Notes: generated by a model not told the origin, from the sequence alone. A stretch of DNA of 64,000 nt from Fen-1258 sp041658245 (GCA_041658245.1 JBBAAM010000007.1:19601-83600), one strand, 5' to 3'. Counted from the first letter of the stretch, positions 16,489 through 24,956 are shown. Numbers and translations are program-made.

Positions 16489-17250
16489 TCAGCACTTTGT
16501 TAATATTTCTGGTTTACCATCAATAATTACAACAGTATGTTCAAAATGTGCAGAAGGTTTTCCGTCTGCTGTTAAAACTGTCCATCCGTCTTCAGCAACA
16601 ATAACTTTATAAGATCCCATATTCACCATCGGTTCAAGAGCGAGTGTCATAGCATTCTTTATCAAAGGTCCGTTTCCCTTTTTTCCGTAGTTAGAAATTT
16701 GCGGATCTTCATGAAGATGTTTACCAATTCCGTGGCCGCATAGATCTCGTACTACTGAGAATCCGTTTTCTTCAACAAGTGACTGAACAGAACTGGAATA
16801 ATCACCAAGTCTGCTTCCTTCTTTCAATTGTTCAATACCTAAGTACAATGATCTTTCAGTTACATCCAACAATTTTTGTTTTTCATCAGAGATTATTCCA
16901 ACTGCTACTGAAAGAGCTGCATCTCCAAAGTATTTATTCTTTTCAACACCAACATCAATCGAAAGAATTTCACCTTCTTTTAGAACTCTGTTGCCGGGAA
17001 TCCCGTGAACAACCTCATCATCAATTGAAGAACAAATAGAACCGGGAAAATCAAAAGAACCTGCTTGAGAATATCCTTTAAATGCCGGTCTTCCATTATT
17101 ACTTAATATATAATCTTCAGCAATCTTATCCAGTTCAATAGTCGTTATACCAGGTTTGACATAACGCTTCAATAATTGTAGAACTTCAGCAACTATAACA
17201 CAGCTTTCGCGAATTAAATCAATCTCTTTTTTGCTTTTTATTAGGATCAC
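16489..17250 (-). CDS. map: Methionine aminopeptidase, type I
   Basis: Removes the initiator Met from nascent proteins, using a two-metal site. 253 aa, type I length. Ligand and catalytic motifs: VVHGIPGNRVL, SIDVGVEKNKYFGDAA (two Asp ligands), LCGHGIGKHLHEDP (His ligand), LALEPM and HFEHTVV (Glu ligands). The start is GTG. It follows secY by 13 bp; adk, often between these two, is absent. Confidence 0.97.
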   Translation of the reverse strand: MILIKSKKEIDLIRESCVIVAEVLQLLKRYVKPGITTIELDKIAEDYILSNNGRPAFKGYSQAGSFDFPGSICSSIDDEVVHGIPGNRVLKEGEILSIDVGVEKNKYFGDAALSVAVGIISDEKQKLLDVTERSLYLGIEQLKEGSRLGDYSSSVQSLVEENGFSVVRDLCGHGIGKHLHEDPQISNYGKKGNGPLIKNAMTLALEPMVNMGSYKVIVAEDGWTVLTADGKPSAHFEHTVVIIDGKPEILTKC

Positions 17251-17263
17251 ATCAAAAACTTAA

Positions 17264-18604
17264 TTAGAATCTTCTACCTTTTAACTTACCGGATTTCATG
17301 AAACCGTCGTAATGTCTCATCAATAAGTGTGATTCGATCTGCTGTAATGTATCAAGAGCAACACCAACAATAATAAGCAAACTAGTACCGCCAAAGAATG
17401 ACGCAAAACTACCGCTGACACCAAATTTTGAAATGAACGCCGGAAGAATTGCAACGATTGCCAAGAAGAATGATCCCGGCAATGTAATCTTTGTTAAAAT
17501 ATTATCTATAAAATCTGCAGTTTGTTTTCCTGGTCTTATGCCGGGAATAAATCCGCCCTGCTTTTTCATATTCTCTGCAACGTCCTGCGGGTTGAATGCA
17601 ATTGCTGTATAGAAATACGTAAAGAAAATAATCATCAACGCATAAATAATTGAATATGTTACAGACTGATAATGAAAATAATTAGCAATGTATCCAATAA
17701 ACTCGCTGTTAGGAAAAAATGAAAACATAGTACTTGGAATAAACATAATTGATTGAGCAAAAATAATCGGCATAACTCCGGCTGTGTTAACTCTCAATGG
17801 TATATATTGAGTAACACCGCCGTAAACTTTTCTTCCGACAACTCTTTTAGCATATTGAACAGGAATTCGCCTGGTTCCTTGTGTAACAAGTACAACACCT
17901 GCAATAATCAACACCATCAAAGAAATAATAACAACTTCTATAACTAAATTGCGTTGTCCGGCTGCAATTAATCTATATTCATCAAGTAACGCAAAAGGAA
18001 ATCTGTTAATTATACCAATAAAGATTATTAATGAGATTCCGTTACCAATTCCTTTTTCAGTGATCTGTTCACCCATCCACATAGTAAACATAGTACCTGC
18101 AACAAGAAGTGTTACGGACGATAAACTCCAGACTACACCTCTAACAGCTTCCGGAACAATTGGTCCGCCTGCAGATACTGTCATGTTCATTAGATGAATT
18201 GTAACACCCCAAGCTTGAAGAGCAGAAATAAGAACAGTACCATAACGGGTAAGCTGTGTTAATTTCTTTCTTCCTTCTTCGCCTTCTCTCTGCAATTTTT
18301 GAAAATATGGAATTACCGCGCCGGCAATCTGCAATATAATTGATGCAGAAATGTAAGGCATAATTCCAAGCGCAAGGATAGCAGCATTAGAAAACGCACC
18401 GCCTACAAAAAGATCATAAAGACCGAACAAATTGTCAGTGCCTGAATTCTTAGTTGCTTCATGTAATAATGTGGTATCAATACCTGGCAGCGTGATGTGA
18501 GTTCCAATTCTAACGATTACGAGCAGAGCAAGAGTGTAAAGAATTCTCTGTCGTAATTCATGAATCTTAAAAATATTCCGGAATGTTTCTTGAATTTTTG
18601 CCAT
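17264..18604 (-). CDS. secY: Protein translocase subunit SecY
   Basis: 446-aa channel subunit of the Sec translocon with ten membrane helices. N-terminal FRNIFKIHELRQRILYTLAL, plug region LGIMPYISASIILQ, and the cytoplasmic loops GTRRIPVQYAKRVVGRKVYG and GIRPGKQTADFID, which contact ribosome and SecA, are all visible. Start and rplO stop share one base (TAATG), implying coupling. SecE is encoded at 43.4 kb of this window. Confidence 0.98.
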   Translation of the reverse strand: MAKIQETFRNIFKIHELRQRILYTLALLVIVRIGTHITLPGIDTTLLHEATKNSGTDNLFGLYDLFVGGAFSNAAILALGIMPYISASIILQIAGAVIPYFQKLQREGEEGRKKLTQLTRYGTVLISALQAWGVTIHLMNMTVSAGGPIVPEAVRGVVWSLSSVTLLVAGTMFTMWMGEQITEKGIGNGISLIIFIGIINRFPFALLDEYRLIAAGQRNLVIEVVIISLMVLIIAGVVLVTQGTRRIPVQYAKRVVGRKVYGGVTQYIPLRVNTAGVMPIIFAQSIMFIPSTMFSFFPNSEFIGYIANYFHYQSVTYSIIYALMIIFFTYFYTAIAFNPQDVAENMKKQGGFIPGIRPGKQTADFIDNILTKITLPGSFFLAIVAILPAFISKFGVSGSFASFFGGTSLLIIVGVALDTLQQIESHLLMRHYDGFMKSGKLKGRRF

Positions 18605-19068
18605 TAAAATTTAATCTCTTTAATAGTTCCACCGACAGATTCAATTTTTTCTTTTGCAGAGACACTAAAAAAATGAGCTTCGATATTTAACTTTGCTTTT
18701 AGTTCTCCAAAACCAAGAATTTTAAAAGGAGCTGCGGCTTTAGAAATTACTCCATTCTTATATAAAGAAACTGCGTTGATTACTCCATCTTGAACTTTCT
18801 TATCATCAACTAATTTTTGTAATCTTGCAAGATTAATAACTTGATTAACAATTTTGAACGGGCTGTGAAATCCTCTTTTGGGAATTCTTCTTTGAAGCGG
18901 CATCTGACCGCCTTCAAACCAAGCAGGAAATTTTGCACCGGAACGTGAACGCTGACCGTTTTCACCGCGCGTAGCCGTACCTCCGTGCCCGGAACCTTCG
19001 CCTCGTCCTATTCTTTTAATTTTATTATGAGAACCTTTTGCAGGTTTTAGATTACTTAGAATATCCAT
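18604..19068 (-). CDS. rplO: 50S ribosomal protein L15
   Basis: 154-aa 23S-binding protein with the glycine/arginine-rich N-terminal arm (RIGRGEGSGHGGTATRGENG) and the motif PLQRRIPKRGFHSPF. C-terminal Rossmann-like half (ILGFGELKAKLNIEAHFFS) is normal. It lies between rpmD and secY in canonical order. Confidence 0.98.
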   Translation of the reverse strand: MDILSNLKPAKGSHNKIKRIGRGEGSGHGGTATRGENGQRSRSGAKFPAWFEGGQMPLQRRIPKRGFHSPFKIVNQVINLARLQKLVDDKKVQDGVINAVSLYKNGVISKAAAPFKILGFGELKAKLNIEAHFFSVSAKEKIESVGGTIKEIKF

Positions 19069-19076
19069 TTCTTCCT

Positions 19077-19265
19077 CTATGCTTCAATTTCTTCTACTTT
19101 AACAAGATGATGAACTTTTTTTACCATTCCTCTAATTTGAGGAGTATCATTGTGAACAACAAAATGATTTGGTCTGCTAAGACCTAACGCTTTAATAGTT
19201 AACTTTTGCGGAACAGGTCTGTCAATAACACTTCCTACTTGAGTAATTTTTATTTTCTTTGTCAT
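19077..19265 (-). CDS. rpmD: 50S ribosomal protein L30
   Basis: 62-aa single-domain protein (KIKITQVGSVIDRPVPQKL, then RGMVKKVHHLVKVEE). The frame is open four codons upstream, but the ATG at 19263-19265 has GAGG six bases before it, which fixes the start. Sits between rpsE and rplO as usual. Confidence 0.95.
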   Translation of the reverse strand: MTKKIKITQVGSVIDRPVPQKLTIKALGLSRPNHFVVHNDTPQIRGMVKKVHHLVKVEEIEA

Positions 19266-19277
19266 TATAATCCTCAA

Positions 19278-19790
19278 TTACAAATTGAATAACTCGGAAA
19301 CTTTTAATCCGCGTTTACGAGCCATTGCTCTAGCATCAACAAGATTGAGCAAAGCATTCAAAGTTGCTTTTACTTGATTGTGCGGATTACTTGAACCGAG
19401 AGATTTTGTCAAAATATCTTGCACGCCTGCAGCTTCAAGAACAGCACGAACACCGCCGCCTGCTATTAATCCTGTACCGGGAGTAGCTGGTTTTAACAAA
19501 ACTGAACCGGCTCCAAACTTGCCAATAATAGTATGAGGAATTGTTCCTTTTAATAGATGAACACGGTAAACATTTTTCTTTGCATCATCTACGCCTTTTG
19601 AAATAGCATCGGTAACTTCGTTTGCTTTACCAAGACCAACGCCAACATGACCGTTTCCGTCTCCAACAACAACAATTGCATTAAAGCTGAATCTTCTACC
19701 ACCTTTAACAACTTTTGCAACTCTGTTAATGTGAACAATTTTTTCTTTTAAATTCTCAAGACCGGATACTTTTTTGTACTTGAAATTCAA
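19278..19790 (-). CDS. rpsE: 30S ribosomal protein S5
   Basis: 170-aa fidelity protein of the decoding region. KEKIVHINRVAKVVKGGRRF is the N-terminal dsRBD-like segment and GKANEVTDAISKGVDDAKKN and GGGVRAVLEAAGVQDI follow. The start is a TTG preceded by GGGAG at good spacing. Uniquely here, the 136 bp between rplR and rpsE contain a tRNA-Gln gene, so rpsE is translated from RNA that must be cut upstream. Confidence 0.96.
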   Translation of the reverse strand: MNFKYKKVSGLENLKEKIVHINRVAKVVKGGRRFSFNAIVVVGDGNGHVGVGLGKANEVTDAISKGVDDAKKNVYRVHLLKGTIPHTIIGKFGAGSVLLKPATPGTGLIAGGGVRAVLEAAGVQDILTKSLGSSNPHNQVKATLNALLNLVDARAMARKRGLKVSELFNL

Positions 19791-19848
19791 TTTTAACTCC
19801 CTTGTTTACAGACTTTGTTAATCAACTTTTTTATTGAACCGTCTAACC

Positions 19849-19922
19849 TGGCTGCCGGGAGAGGAGTCGAACCTCTACAGACGCCTCCAAAGGGCGTTGT
19901 CCTGCCATTAGACGACCCGGCA
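19849..19922 (-). tRNA. tRNA-Gln(UUG), inside the spc ribosomal-protein operon
   Basis: A 74-nt cloverleaf on the minus strand with the 3' CCA encoded. Acceptor UGCCGGG pairs with CCCGGCA, then G and CCA. The anticodon arm is ACGCC-CUUUGGA-GGCGU, giving anticodon UUG. The T arm has GGUUCGACUCC. Its 5' end is 4 bp after the rplR TAG stop and its 3' end is 58 bp before rpsE. No separate promoter is apparent, so it is probably released from the ribosomal mRNA by RNase P and 3' processing. Confidence 0.95.
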
Positions 19923-19926
19923 GTTT

Positions 19927-20292
19927 CTATAATTTTAATCCGCCTTCGCGGGCTCCCTCGGCAACAGCTTGAATTCTGCCGTGGTACTCATAACCGCTTC
20001 TGTCAAATACAACAGTGGTAATACCTTTTTCCAATGCTTTCTTTGCTATTAATTTTCCGACCATTTTACTTTTCGAAACTTTTCCTTTTAAACTTTTTAC
20101 TTCTTCAACAATTTCTTTAGAAAGTGAAGAAGCTGCAACTAACGTTACACCTTTTACATCATCAACCAACTGAGCATGCATGTTGTTCAAACTTCTAAAC
20201 ACAGTTAAACGCGGACGATCTGCAGTCCCGGAAAGTTTTTTACGAACTCTAACTTTTTTTCTTGTTCTTCTTTTATTGTCTTTCAAAAACAT
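19927..20292 (-). CDS. rplR: 50S ribosomal protein L18
   Basis: 121-aa 5S rRNA-binding protein. RRTRKKVRVRKKLSGTADRPRL, RSLNNMHAQLVDD and the C-terminal FDRSGYEYHGRIQAVAEGAREGGL are diagnostic. The TAG stop lies 4 bp before the tRNA-Gln 5' end. Confidence 0.98.
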   Translation of the reverse strand: MFLKDNKRRTRKKVRVRKKLSGTADRPRLTVFRSLNNMHAQLVDDVKGVTLVAASSLSKEIVEEVKSLKGKVSKSKMVGKLIAKKALEKGITTVVFDRSGYEYHGRIQAVAEGAREGGLKL

Positions 20293-20308
20293 TTTTCAAA
20301 TTCTCCTA

Positions 20309-20845
20309 TTACTTACCTGCAGTTTTGCCAGCTTTGCGGACAATAACTTCTCCGGTATACTTAATACCTTTACCTTTGTAAGGTTCAGGTTTCTTGAATG
20401 ATCTAATTTTAGCTGCAATTAATCCCACTAACTCTTTATCGCTTCCGAATATTTTTATTTGTGTAGGAAGAGGAATTTCAAATTTAATTCCTGGTGGAGG
20501 CATAAGAAGAATCGGGTGAGAATAACCCAAATTAAATAATGCTGATTCTCCTTTTGCTTCAACTTTATAACCTACGCCAACTATTTCTAGAGATTTAGAA
20601 TATCCTTCGGTAACACCTTTAACCATATTTGCAATAAGTGCACGTGTTAAACCGTGAAGCGCTCTATTTTGTTTTTGATCATCCGGTCTTGTAACAATAA
20701 TTTCATCCTTTTGAATATCAACTATCATATTAGGATGAATTTTCATTTGAAGTTCGCCGAGTTTACCTTTTACTTTCAAGATACCGTCGGTCTTCGTTAC
20801 AGTTACACCTTGGATCGGTACTGGTTTTTTACCTATACGTGACAA
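20309..20845 (-). CDS. rplF: 50S ribosomal protein L6
   Basis: 178-aa two-domain protein at the factor-binding region of the 50S subunit. MSRIGKKPVPIQGVTV starts the first domain and the C-terminal domain ends with RSFKKPEPYKGKGIKYTGE, the conserved L6 signature. It lies between rpsH and rplR in standard order. Confidence 0.98.
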   Translation of the reverse strand: MSRIGKKPVPIQGVTVTKTDGILKVKGKLGELQMKIHPNMIVDIQKDEIIVTRPDDQKQNRALHGLTRALIANMVKGVTEGYSKSLEIVGVGYKVEAKGESALFNLGYSHPILLMPPPGIKFEIPLPTQIKIFGSDKELVGLIAAKIRSFKKPEPYKGKGIKYTGEVIVRKAGKTAGK

Positions 20846-20868
20846 TTTCTATTCCTTGATTAAAATTT

Positions 20869-21264
20869 TTACCAAACGTGGCAGACTACTTCTCCGCCAA
20901 CAGCTTCTTTTTTTGCTTGTTTATTTGTTAATAAACCTTTTGGTGTTGAAAGAACCGCCATTCCAAGTCCGTTTAATACTCGCGGAAGTTCATCTTTACC
21001 AACATAACTTTTCAGTCCCGGTTTAGAAATCCTTTTAATTCCGGTTATTGATGGAGTGCCGTTAATATATTGAAGATGTACTCTAAGAATATTCTGTTTA
21101 TTATCTTCAACTACGTTATAGTCTCTAATAAATTTATTGTTCTTTAAAATCTCTGCTAAGCTAATCTTCATTTTTGAAGAAGGAATATCTACAAATTTCT
21201 TTTTAGCTTTAACAGCATTTCTAATTCTTGTCAAAAAATCCGCAATCGGATCGGTAGTATTCAT
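20869..21264 (-). CDS. rpsH: 30S ribosomal protein S8
   Basis: 131-aa central-domain 16S rRNA binder. TDPIADFLTRIRNAVKAKK at the N-terminus and the C-terminal GLAVLSTPKGLLT-type motif (GMAVLSTPKGLLTNKQAKK) and EVVCHVW identify it. In enterobacteria S8 is the spc-operon repressor; whether that holds here cannot be seen from the sequence. Confidence 0.98.
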   Translation of the reverse strand: MNTTDPIADFLTRIRNAVKAKKKFVDIPSSKMKISLAEILKNNKFIRDYNVVEDNKQNILRVHLQYINGTPSITGIKRISKPGLKSYVGKDELPRVLNGLGMAVLSTPKGLLTNKQAKKEAVGGEVVCHVW

Positions 21265-21281
21265 TTACATTTCTCCTTCGA

Positions 21282-21551
21282 TTACCAACTTGCTTTTTTT
21301 AAACCGGGAATTTCACCTCGCAAAGCCATTTCGCGAAGCACTAAACGAGAAATACCAAATTTTCTATAATATGCTCTTGGTCTTCCGGTCATTTTACATC
21401 TATTATGTAAACGGGTGGGTGAAGAATTTCTTGGCAGAAGTTGTAATCCTTCATAGTCACCCTTTTCTTTTAATTCTTTTCTCTTCTGTGCATACTTTTC
21501 GTAAAGTTTTCTTCTTTTATCTTCACGAGCTAATAAACCTATTCTTGCCAT
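21282..21551 (-). CDS. rpsN: 30S ribosomal protein S14, zinc-independent form
   Basis: 89-aa long-form S14. There is no CxxC zinc ribbon (only one Cys, in HNRCKMTGRPRAY), and the signature SPTRLHNRCKMTGRPR and FGISRLVLREMALRGEIPG is clear. The C-minus form contrasts with the zinc-binding forms of S4 and L36 in the same cluster. Confidence 0.97.
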   Translation of the reverse strand: MARIGLLAREDKRRKLYEKYAQKRKELKEKGDYEGLQLLPRNSSPTRLHNRCKMTGRPRAYYRKFGISRLVLREMALRGEIPGLKKASW

Positions 21552-21560
21552 GATTTACCC

Positions 21561-22214
21561 TTAATTAATTTCCTTTTTTCTAAATGGTAATCCAAAAGCT
21601 GTTAAAAGTTCGAATGCTTCTTTATCAGTTTTTGCAGTTGTTACAAACGTTATATCCATCCCTAAGATTTTTGTTACTTTATCGGGATTTATTTCCGGGA
21701 AAATAATTTGTTCTTTAATTCCCATTGTATAATTACCGCGTCCGTCAAATGATTTATCAGGTACACCGCGGAAATCGCGAACTCGAGGTAAAGCAAGAGA
21801 AACGAAACGATCTAAAAATTCATACATCATTTCTCTACGTAAAGTTACCTTTGCACCAATTTTCATTCCTTCGCGCAACTTGAAATTGGATATTGATTTT
21901 TTAGAAATCCGTACGGATGCTTTTTGTCCGGTTATAGTTTCAAGATCTTTAACTGCTTCATCTAATATTTTAGGATCTTGAACAGCCTGACCAACACCCA
22001 TATTAACAACTATTCTATCTAATCGAGGAACCTCCATAATACTTTTGTAGCTGAATTGCTCTCTAAGTTTTGGAATTATCTCTTTAGAATATTTTTCTTT
22101 TAACCGAGCAGGAATTTTAGGTCCAGCAACTTTAGGTTCAGCAGGTTTTTTAACTTCTGCTTCTTTACCTTTTTTTTCTTTCTGCTCTTTTTTCACTTTT
22201 TGTTCTTTTGCCAT
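21561..22214 (-). CDS. rplE: 50S ribosomal protein L5 with K-rich N-terminal extension
   Basis: 217-aa 5S rRNA-binding protein; typical L5 is about 180 aa. Residues 1-38 form an extra Lys/Glu-rich, probably disordered arm (KEQKVKKEQKEKKGKEAEVK). The regular core starts at ARLKEKYSKEI and has VNMGVGQAVQDPKIL, GQKASVRISKKSISNFKLREG, FRGVPDKSFDGRGNYTMGI and GMDITFVTTAKTD. The arm is in frame with the single clear ATG next to the rplX stop, so it is likely real. Confidence 0.95.
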   Translation of the reverse strand: MAKEQKVKKEQKEKKGKEAEVKKPAEPKVAGPKIPARLKEKYSKEIIPKLREQFSYKSIMEVPRLDRIVVNMGVGQAVQDPKILDEAVKDLETITGQKASVRISKKSISNFKLREGMKIGAKVTLRREMMYEFLDRFVSLALPRVRDFRGVPDKSFDGRGNYTMGIKEQIIFPEINPDKVTKILGMDITFVTTAKTDKEAFELLTAFGLPFRKKEIN

Positions 22215-22238
22215 TGCGATTATACGTCCTTAAAATTG

Positions 22239-22565
22239 TTAACCAAGCATTTCGCCGCTTGATCTGCTGACTCTTGCACTTTTCTTTTTACCGGTTTTTT
22301 CATCTATAATTAATTTAGAACCGATTCTTGTTTTTTCATTTGTTTTAGGATCAAGAATCATAACATTAGAAACATTAACTGGAGCTTCTTTTTCTGTAAT
22401 TCCACCTTGAGGATTTTTCTGAGTCGGTTTTGTATGACGTTTACGTAAATTAACACCTTCAACAATAACTCTATTAATCTGAGGAAATACTTTTAAAACT
22501 TTTCCGGTTTTACCTCTGTTATTTCCGGCTATTACAATTACATTATCGTTTTTTCTGATCTTCAT
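22239..22565 (-). CDS. rplX: 50S ribosomal protein L24
   Basis: 108-aa assembly-initiating protein with the KOW motif VIVIAGNNRGKTGKVLKVFP near the N-terminus and the GVNLRKRHTKPTQKNPQGGI segment. It lies between rplN and rplE, the universal order. Confidence 0.98.
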   Translation of the reverse strand: MKIRKNDNVIVIAGNNRGKTGKVLKVFPQINRVIVEGVNLRKRHTKPTQKNPQGGITEKEAPVNVSNVMILDPKTNEKTRIGSKLIIDEKTGKKKSARVSRSSGEMLG

Positions 22566-22574
22566 TTTCTATCC

Positions 22575-22943
22575 TTATAAAACTTCTGGTGCTAGAGAAA
22601 TTATCTTCATAAATTTTTTATCTCTTAGTTCTCTTGCAACCGGGCCAAAGATACGTGTTCCTTTCGGTTCGCCTTGAGGATTTAAAAGTACTGCTGCATT
22701 TTCATCAAAGCGTATATATGAACCATCTTTTCTTCTAACTTCTTTTTTAGTCCTAACAACAACGGCACGTGATACTTCCCCTTTTTTAACGCCGCCACCG
22801 GGAATAGCGGATCTAACACTGACAACAATAACATCACCAACACTAGCATAACGACGGTTACTTCCGCCAAGTACTCTAATGCATCTGACTTTCTTGGCTC
22901 CGGAATTATCCGCCACTACTAAATTTGTTTCTTCTTGTACCAT
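22575..22943 (-). CDS. rplN: 50S ribosomal protein L14
   Basis: 122-aa protein of the intersubunit face. NLVVADNSGAKKVRCIRVLGG, GDVIVVSVRSAIPGG and GTRIFGPVARELRDKKFMKI are the diagnostic blocks. It follows rpsQ with a 27-bp gap. Confidence 0.98.
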   Translation of the reverse strand: MVQEETNLVVADNSGAKKVRCIRVLGGSNRRYASVGDVIVVSVRSAIPGGGVKKGEVSRAVVVRTKKEVRRKDGSYIRFDENAAVLLNPQGEPKGTRIFGPVARELRDKKFMKIISLAPEVL

Positions 22944-22970
22944 GATCTATCAGCTCCTCATCAAACTTTT

Positions 22971-23228
22971 TTACTTGGCTTTTTCAACAACTTCAACCAA
23001 GCGCCATTTTTTTCTTTTACTCAAAGGACGAGTTTCCATAATCTTAACAACATCTCCGATTGTGCATTCATTTTTCTCATCGTGTGCCATCAATTTTGTG
23101 GTCTTCTTAAAATATTTTTTGTAAAGCGGATGAGCAATGCGTCTCTCAATTGCTACAATAATACTTTTCTGCATCTTATTGCTAACAACAGTACCGATCC
23201 TTGTCTTTCTTATACTTCTTTTCTCCAT
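22971..23228 (-). CDS. rpsQ: 30S ribosomal protein S17
   Basis: 85-aa OB-fold primary binder of 16S rRNA. RKTRIGTVVSNKMQKSIIVA and the block IGDVVKIMETRPLSKRKKWRL are typical. It lies between rpmC and rplN. Confidence 0.98.
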   Translation of the reverse strand: MEKRSIRKTRIGTVVSNKMQKSIIVAIERRIAHPLYKKYFKKTTKLMAHDEKNECTIGDVVKIMETRPLSKRKKWRLVEVVEKAK

Positions 23229-23245
23229 AGGAACTCGAATACTCC

Positions 23246-23464
23246 TTATTTATTTGCCTTTGAGTTTTTTGTTTCCTGCATCTCTCGTTCTATTAGAATA
23301 GTTTTCATCTTTGCAATATCTTTTCTAACAAGACGCAGTTTTGCTGTGTTAGTTAATTGTTTTAATTCCTGTTGAAATTTCAAATCCACTAGATTTTTTT
23401 GATCTTCAAGAATTCTTTTCTTGATCTCATCAGTAGACATTTCTCTTATTTCAAAAATCTTCAT
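23246..23464 (-). CDS. rpmC: 50S ribosomal protein L29
   Basis: 72-aa helical hairpin protein at the exit tunnel. MKIFEIREMSTDEIKKRI, then LVDLKFQQELKQLTNTAKLR, match the family. The C-terminal helix is a few residues longer than in E. coli. Confidence 0.95.
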   Translation of the reverse strand: MKIFEIREMSTDEIKKRILEDQKNLVDLKFQQELKQLTNTAKLRLVRKDIAKMKTILIEREMQETKNSKANK

Positions 23465-23480
23465 TTTCTCTTAAATCCTT

Positions 23481-23900
23481 TTATGATTCTAAGTCCGGAC
23501 GTTGAGTAACTTTTGTTTTGATCGGTAGTTTATGAGATGCAAGGTTTAAAGCTTCAATTGCCGTTTTCTTATCAACACCGCCAATCTCAAACATAATTCT
23601 ACCGGGTTTTACAACAGCAACCCAAAATTCCGGTGGACCTTTTCCTTTACCCATTCTTGTTTCAAGAGGTTTCTTAGTAACTGGTTTATCCGGAAAAATT
23701 CTAATCCACATTTTTCCATCTCTTTTCATATGACGTGATAAAGCAACACGGCAAGCTTCGATCTGACGGCTGGTAATCCAAGCCGGTTCCAATGCTTTCA
23801 ATCCGTAATCACCAAAGTTTACAAGGTGGCCGCGTGTAGCTTTTCCGGCTCTTCTACCTCTATGTGCTTTACGAAACTTTACTCTTTTGGGCATTAACAT
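23481..23900 (-). CDS. rplP: 50S ribosomal protein L16
   Basis: 139-aa protein near the A-site tRNA and the peptidyl-transferase centre. MLMPKRVKFRKAHRGRRAGK, then FGDYGLKALEPAWITSRQIE and GKGKGPPEFWVAVVKPGR, are diagnostic. The gap before it, between rpsC and rplP, holds the 16-bp palindrome at 23920. Confidence 0.98.
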   Translation of the reverse strand: MLMPKRVKFRKAHRGRRAGKATRGHLVNFGDYGLKALEPAWITSRQIEACRVALSRHMKRDGKMWIRIFPDKPVTKKPLETRMGKGKGPPEFWVAVVKPGRIMFEIGGVDKKTAIEALNLASHKLPIKTKVTQRPDLES

Positions 23901-23919
23901 TAGAAAAACTCCTCAAACC

Positions 23920-23935
23920 TGCCTGCCGGCAGGCA
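23920..23935. repeat. 16-bp perfect palindrome between rpsC and rplP
   Basis: TGCCTGCCGGCAGGCA reads the same on both strands. It is GC-rich in an AT-rich setting and lies in the 41-bp gap between rpsC and rplP. It can form a stem in the mRNA but is not followed by a U-tract, so a processing site or a dispersed palindromic repeat is more likely than a terminator. Confidence 0.7.
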
Positions 23936-23941
23936 AGCTCT

Positions 23942-24583
23942 TTATTCGGATGAACGTTTACCTAAAATTTCTCCGCGGCAAATCCAAACTTTAACACCAA
24001 TTGAACCATAAATTGTATGCGCGGTTGCCGTTGCGTAATCTATATCTGCTCTAATTGTGTGCAACGGAATTCTACCTTCTTTATATTGTTCAGTACGGGC
24101 CATTTCAGAACCGGCTAATCTTCCTGCGCACATAATTCTTATACCTTCGGCACCCATTCTCATAGCAGATGTAATTGATTGCTTCATGGCTCTTCTAAAT
24201 GAAACTCTTCCTTCGATCTGACGTGAAATATTTTCTGCAACTAATGCTGCATCAAGTTCAGGTCTTTTAATTTCTGTAATTTGAATCTTAACTTCTTTCT
24301 CTGTTAATTTTCTTAATTCTTCTTCGATCTGTGCAATTTCTTTTCCACTCTTGCCTATCACTACACCGGGTCTTGATGTATGAATAGTCAAGATTATATT
24401 CTTGGAAGTTCTATCAATTATAATAGATGAGATACCTGCATTCTGTAATCTTTTTCTAACGTAGGTTCTAAGCTTTTTATCTTCAACAAGTTTTGTAGCA
24501 TAACTTTTATTTTCGTACCAATTCGAATCCCACCCTCTAATGATACCTACTCTAAAACCAATTGGATTAACCTTTTGACCCAA
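23942..24583 (-). CDS. rpsC: 30S ribosomal protein S3
   Basis: 213-aa protein of the mRNA entry channel. MGQKVNPIGFRVGIIRGWDS starts it, the KH domain has TSRPGVVIGKSGKEI, and the C-terminal domain has GAEGIRIMCAGRLAGSEMAR. Normal length for a short-tailed S3. Confidence 0.98.
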   Translation of the reverse strand: MGQKVNPIGFRVGIIRGWDSNWYENKSYATKLVEDKKLRTYVRKRLQNAGISSIIIDRTSKNIILTIHTSRPGVVIGKSGKEIAQIEEELRKLTEKEVKIQITEIKRPELDAALVAENISRQIEGRVSFRRAMKQSITSAMRMGAEGIRIMCAGRLAGSEMARTEQYKEGRIPLHTIRADIDYATATAHTIYGSIGVKVWICRGEILGKRSSE

Positions 24584-24598
24584 AACTTCCTCCTCAGA

Positions 24599-24943
24599 TT
24601 ACTTTTTTGTAGCAACTACAATTGTTACGTGATTAGATCGTTTTCTTATTCTATATGCTCTCCCCATTGGTGCGGGAGAAATTCTTTTTAGTGTTGGTCC
24701 TACATTTACAAAAGCTTCTTTAACAAATAGATCAGAGACTTCATGCTTAGTATTATCATCTTTGTTCATCAAATTAGAAACAGCGGAACGTAAAACTTTT
24801 TCTGCATCCTTTGAAGAATGTTTTGGTGAAAAGTGAAGTATCTCAATTGCTTGATCTACAGATTTACCTCTAATTATATCAACCACCAATCTCATCTTAC
24901 GGGGAGACGTTCCAATATATTTATGAATTGATTTTGCTTCCAT
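24599..24943 (-). CDS. rplV: 50S ribosomal protein L22
   Basis: 114-aa protein whose beta hairpin lines the exit tunnel. TSPRKMRLVVDIIRGKSVDQ and the hairpin RISPAPMGRAYRIRKRSNH are visible. A longer frame reaches 35 codons into rpsS, but the ATG at 24941-24943 has AGGGA upstream and gives the normal length, so it was used. Confidence 0.95.
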   Translation of the reverse strand: MEAKSIHKYIGTSPRKMRLVVDIIRGKSVDQAIEILHFSPKHSSKDAEKVLRSAVSNLMNKDDNTKHEVSDLFVKEAFVNVGPTLKRISPAPMGRAYRIRKRSNHVTIVVATKK

Positions 24944-24956
24944 TATTCTATCCCTA

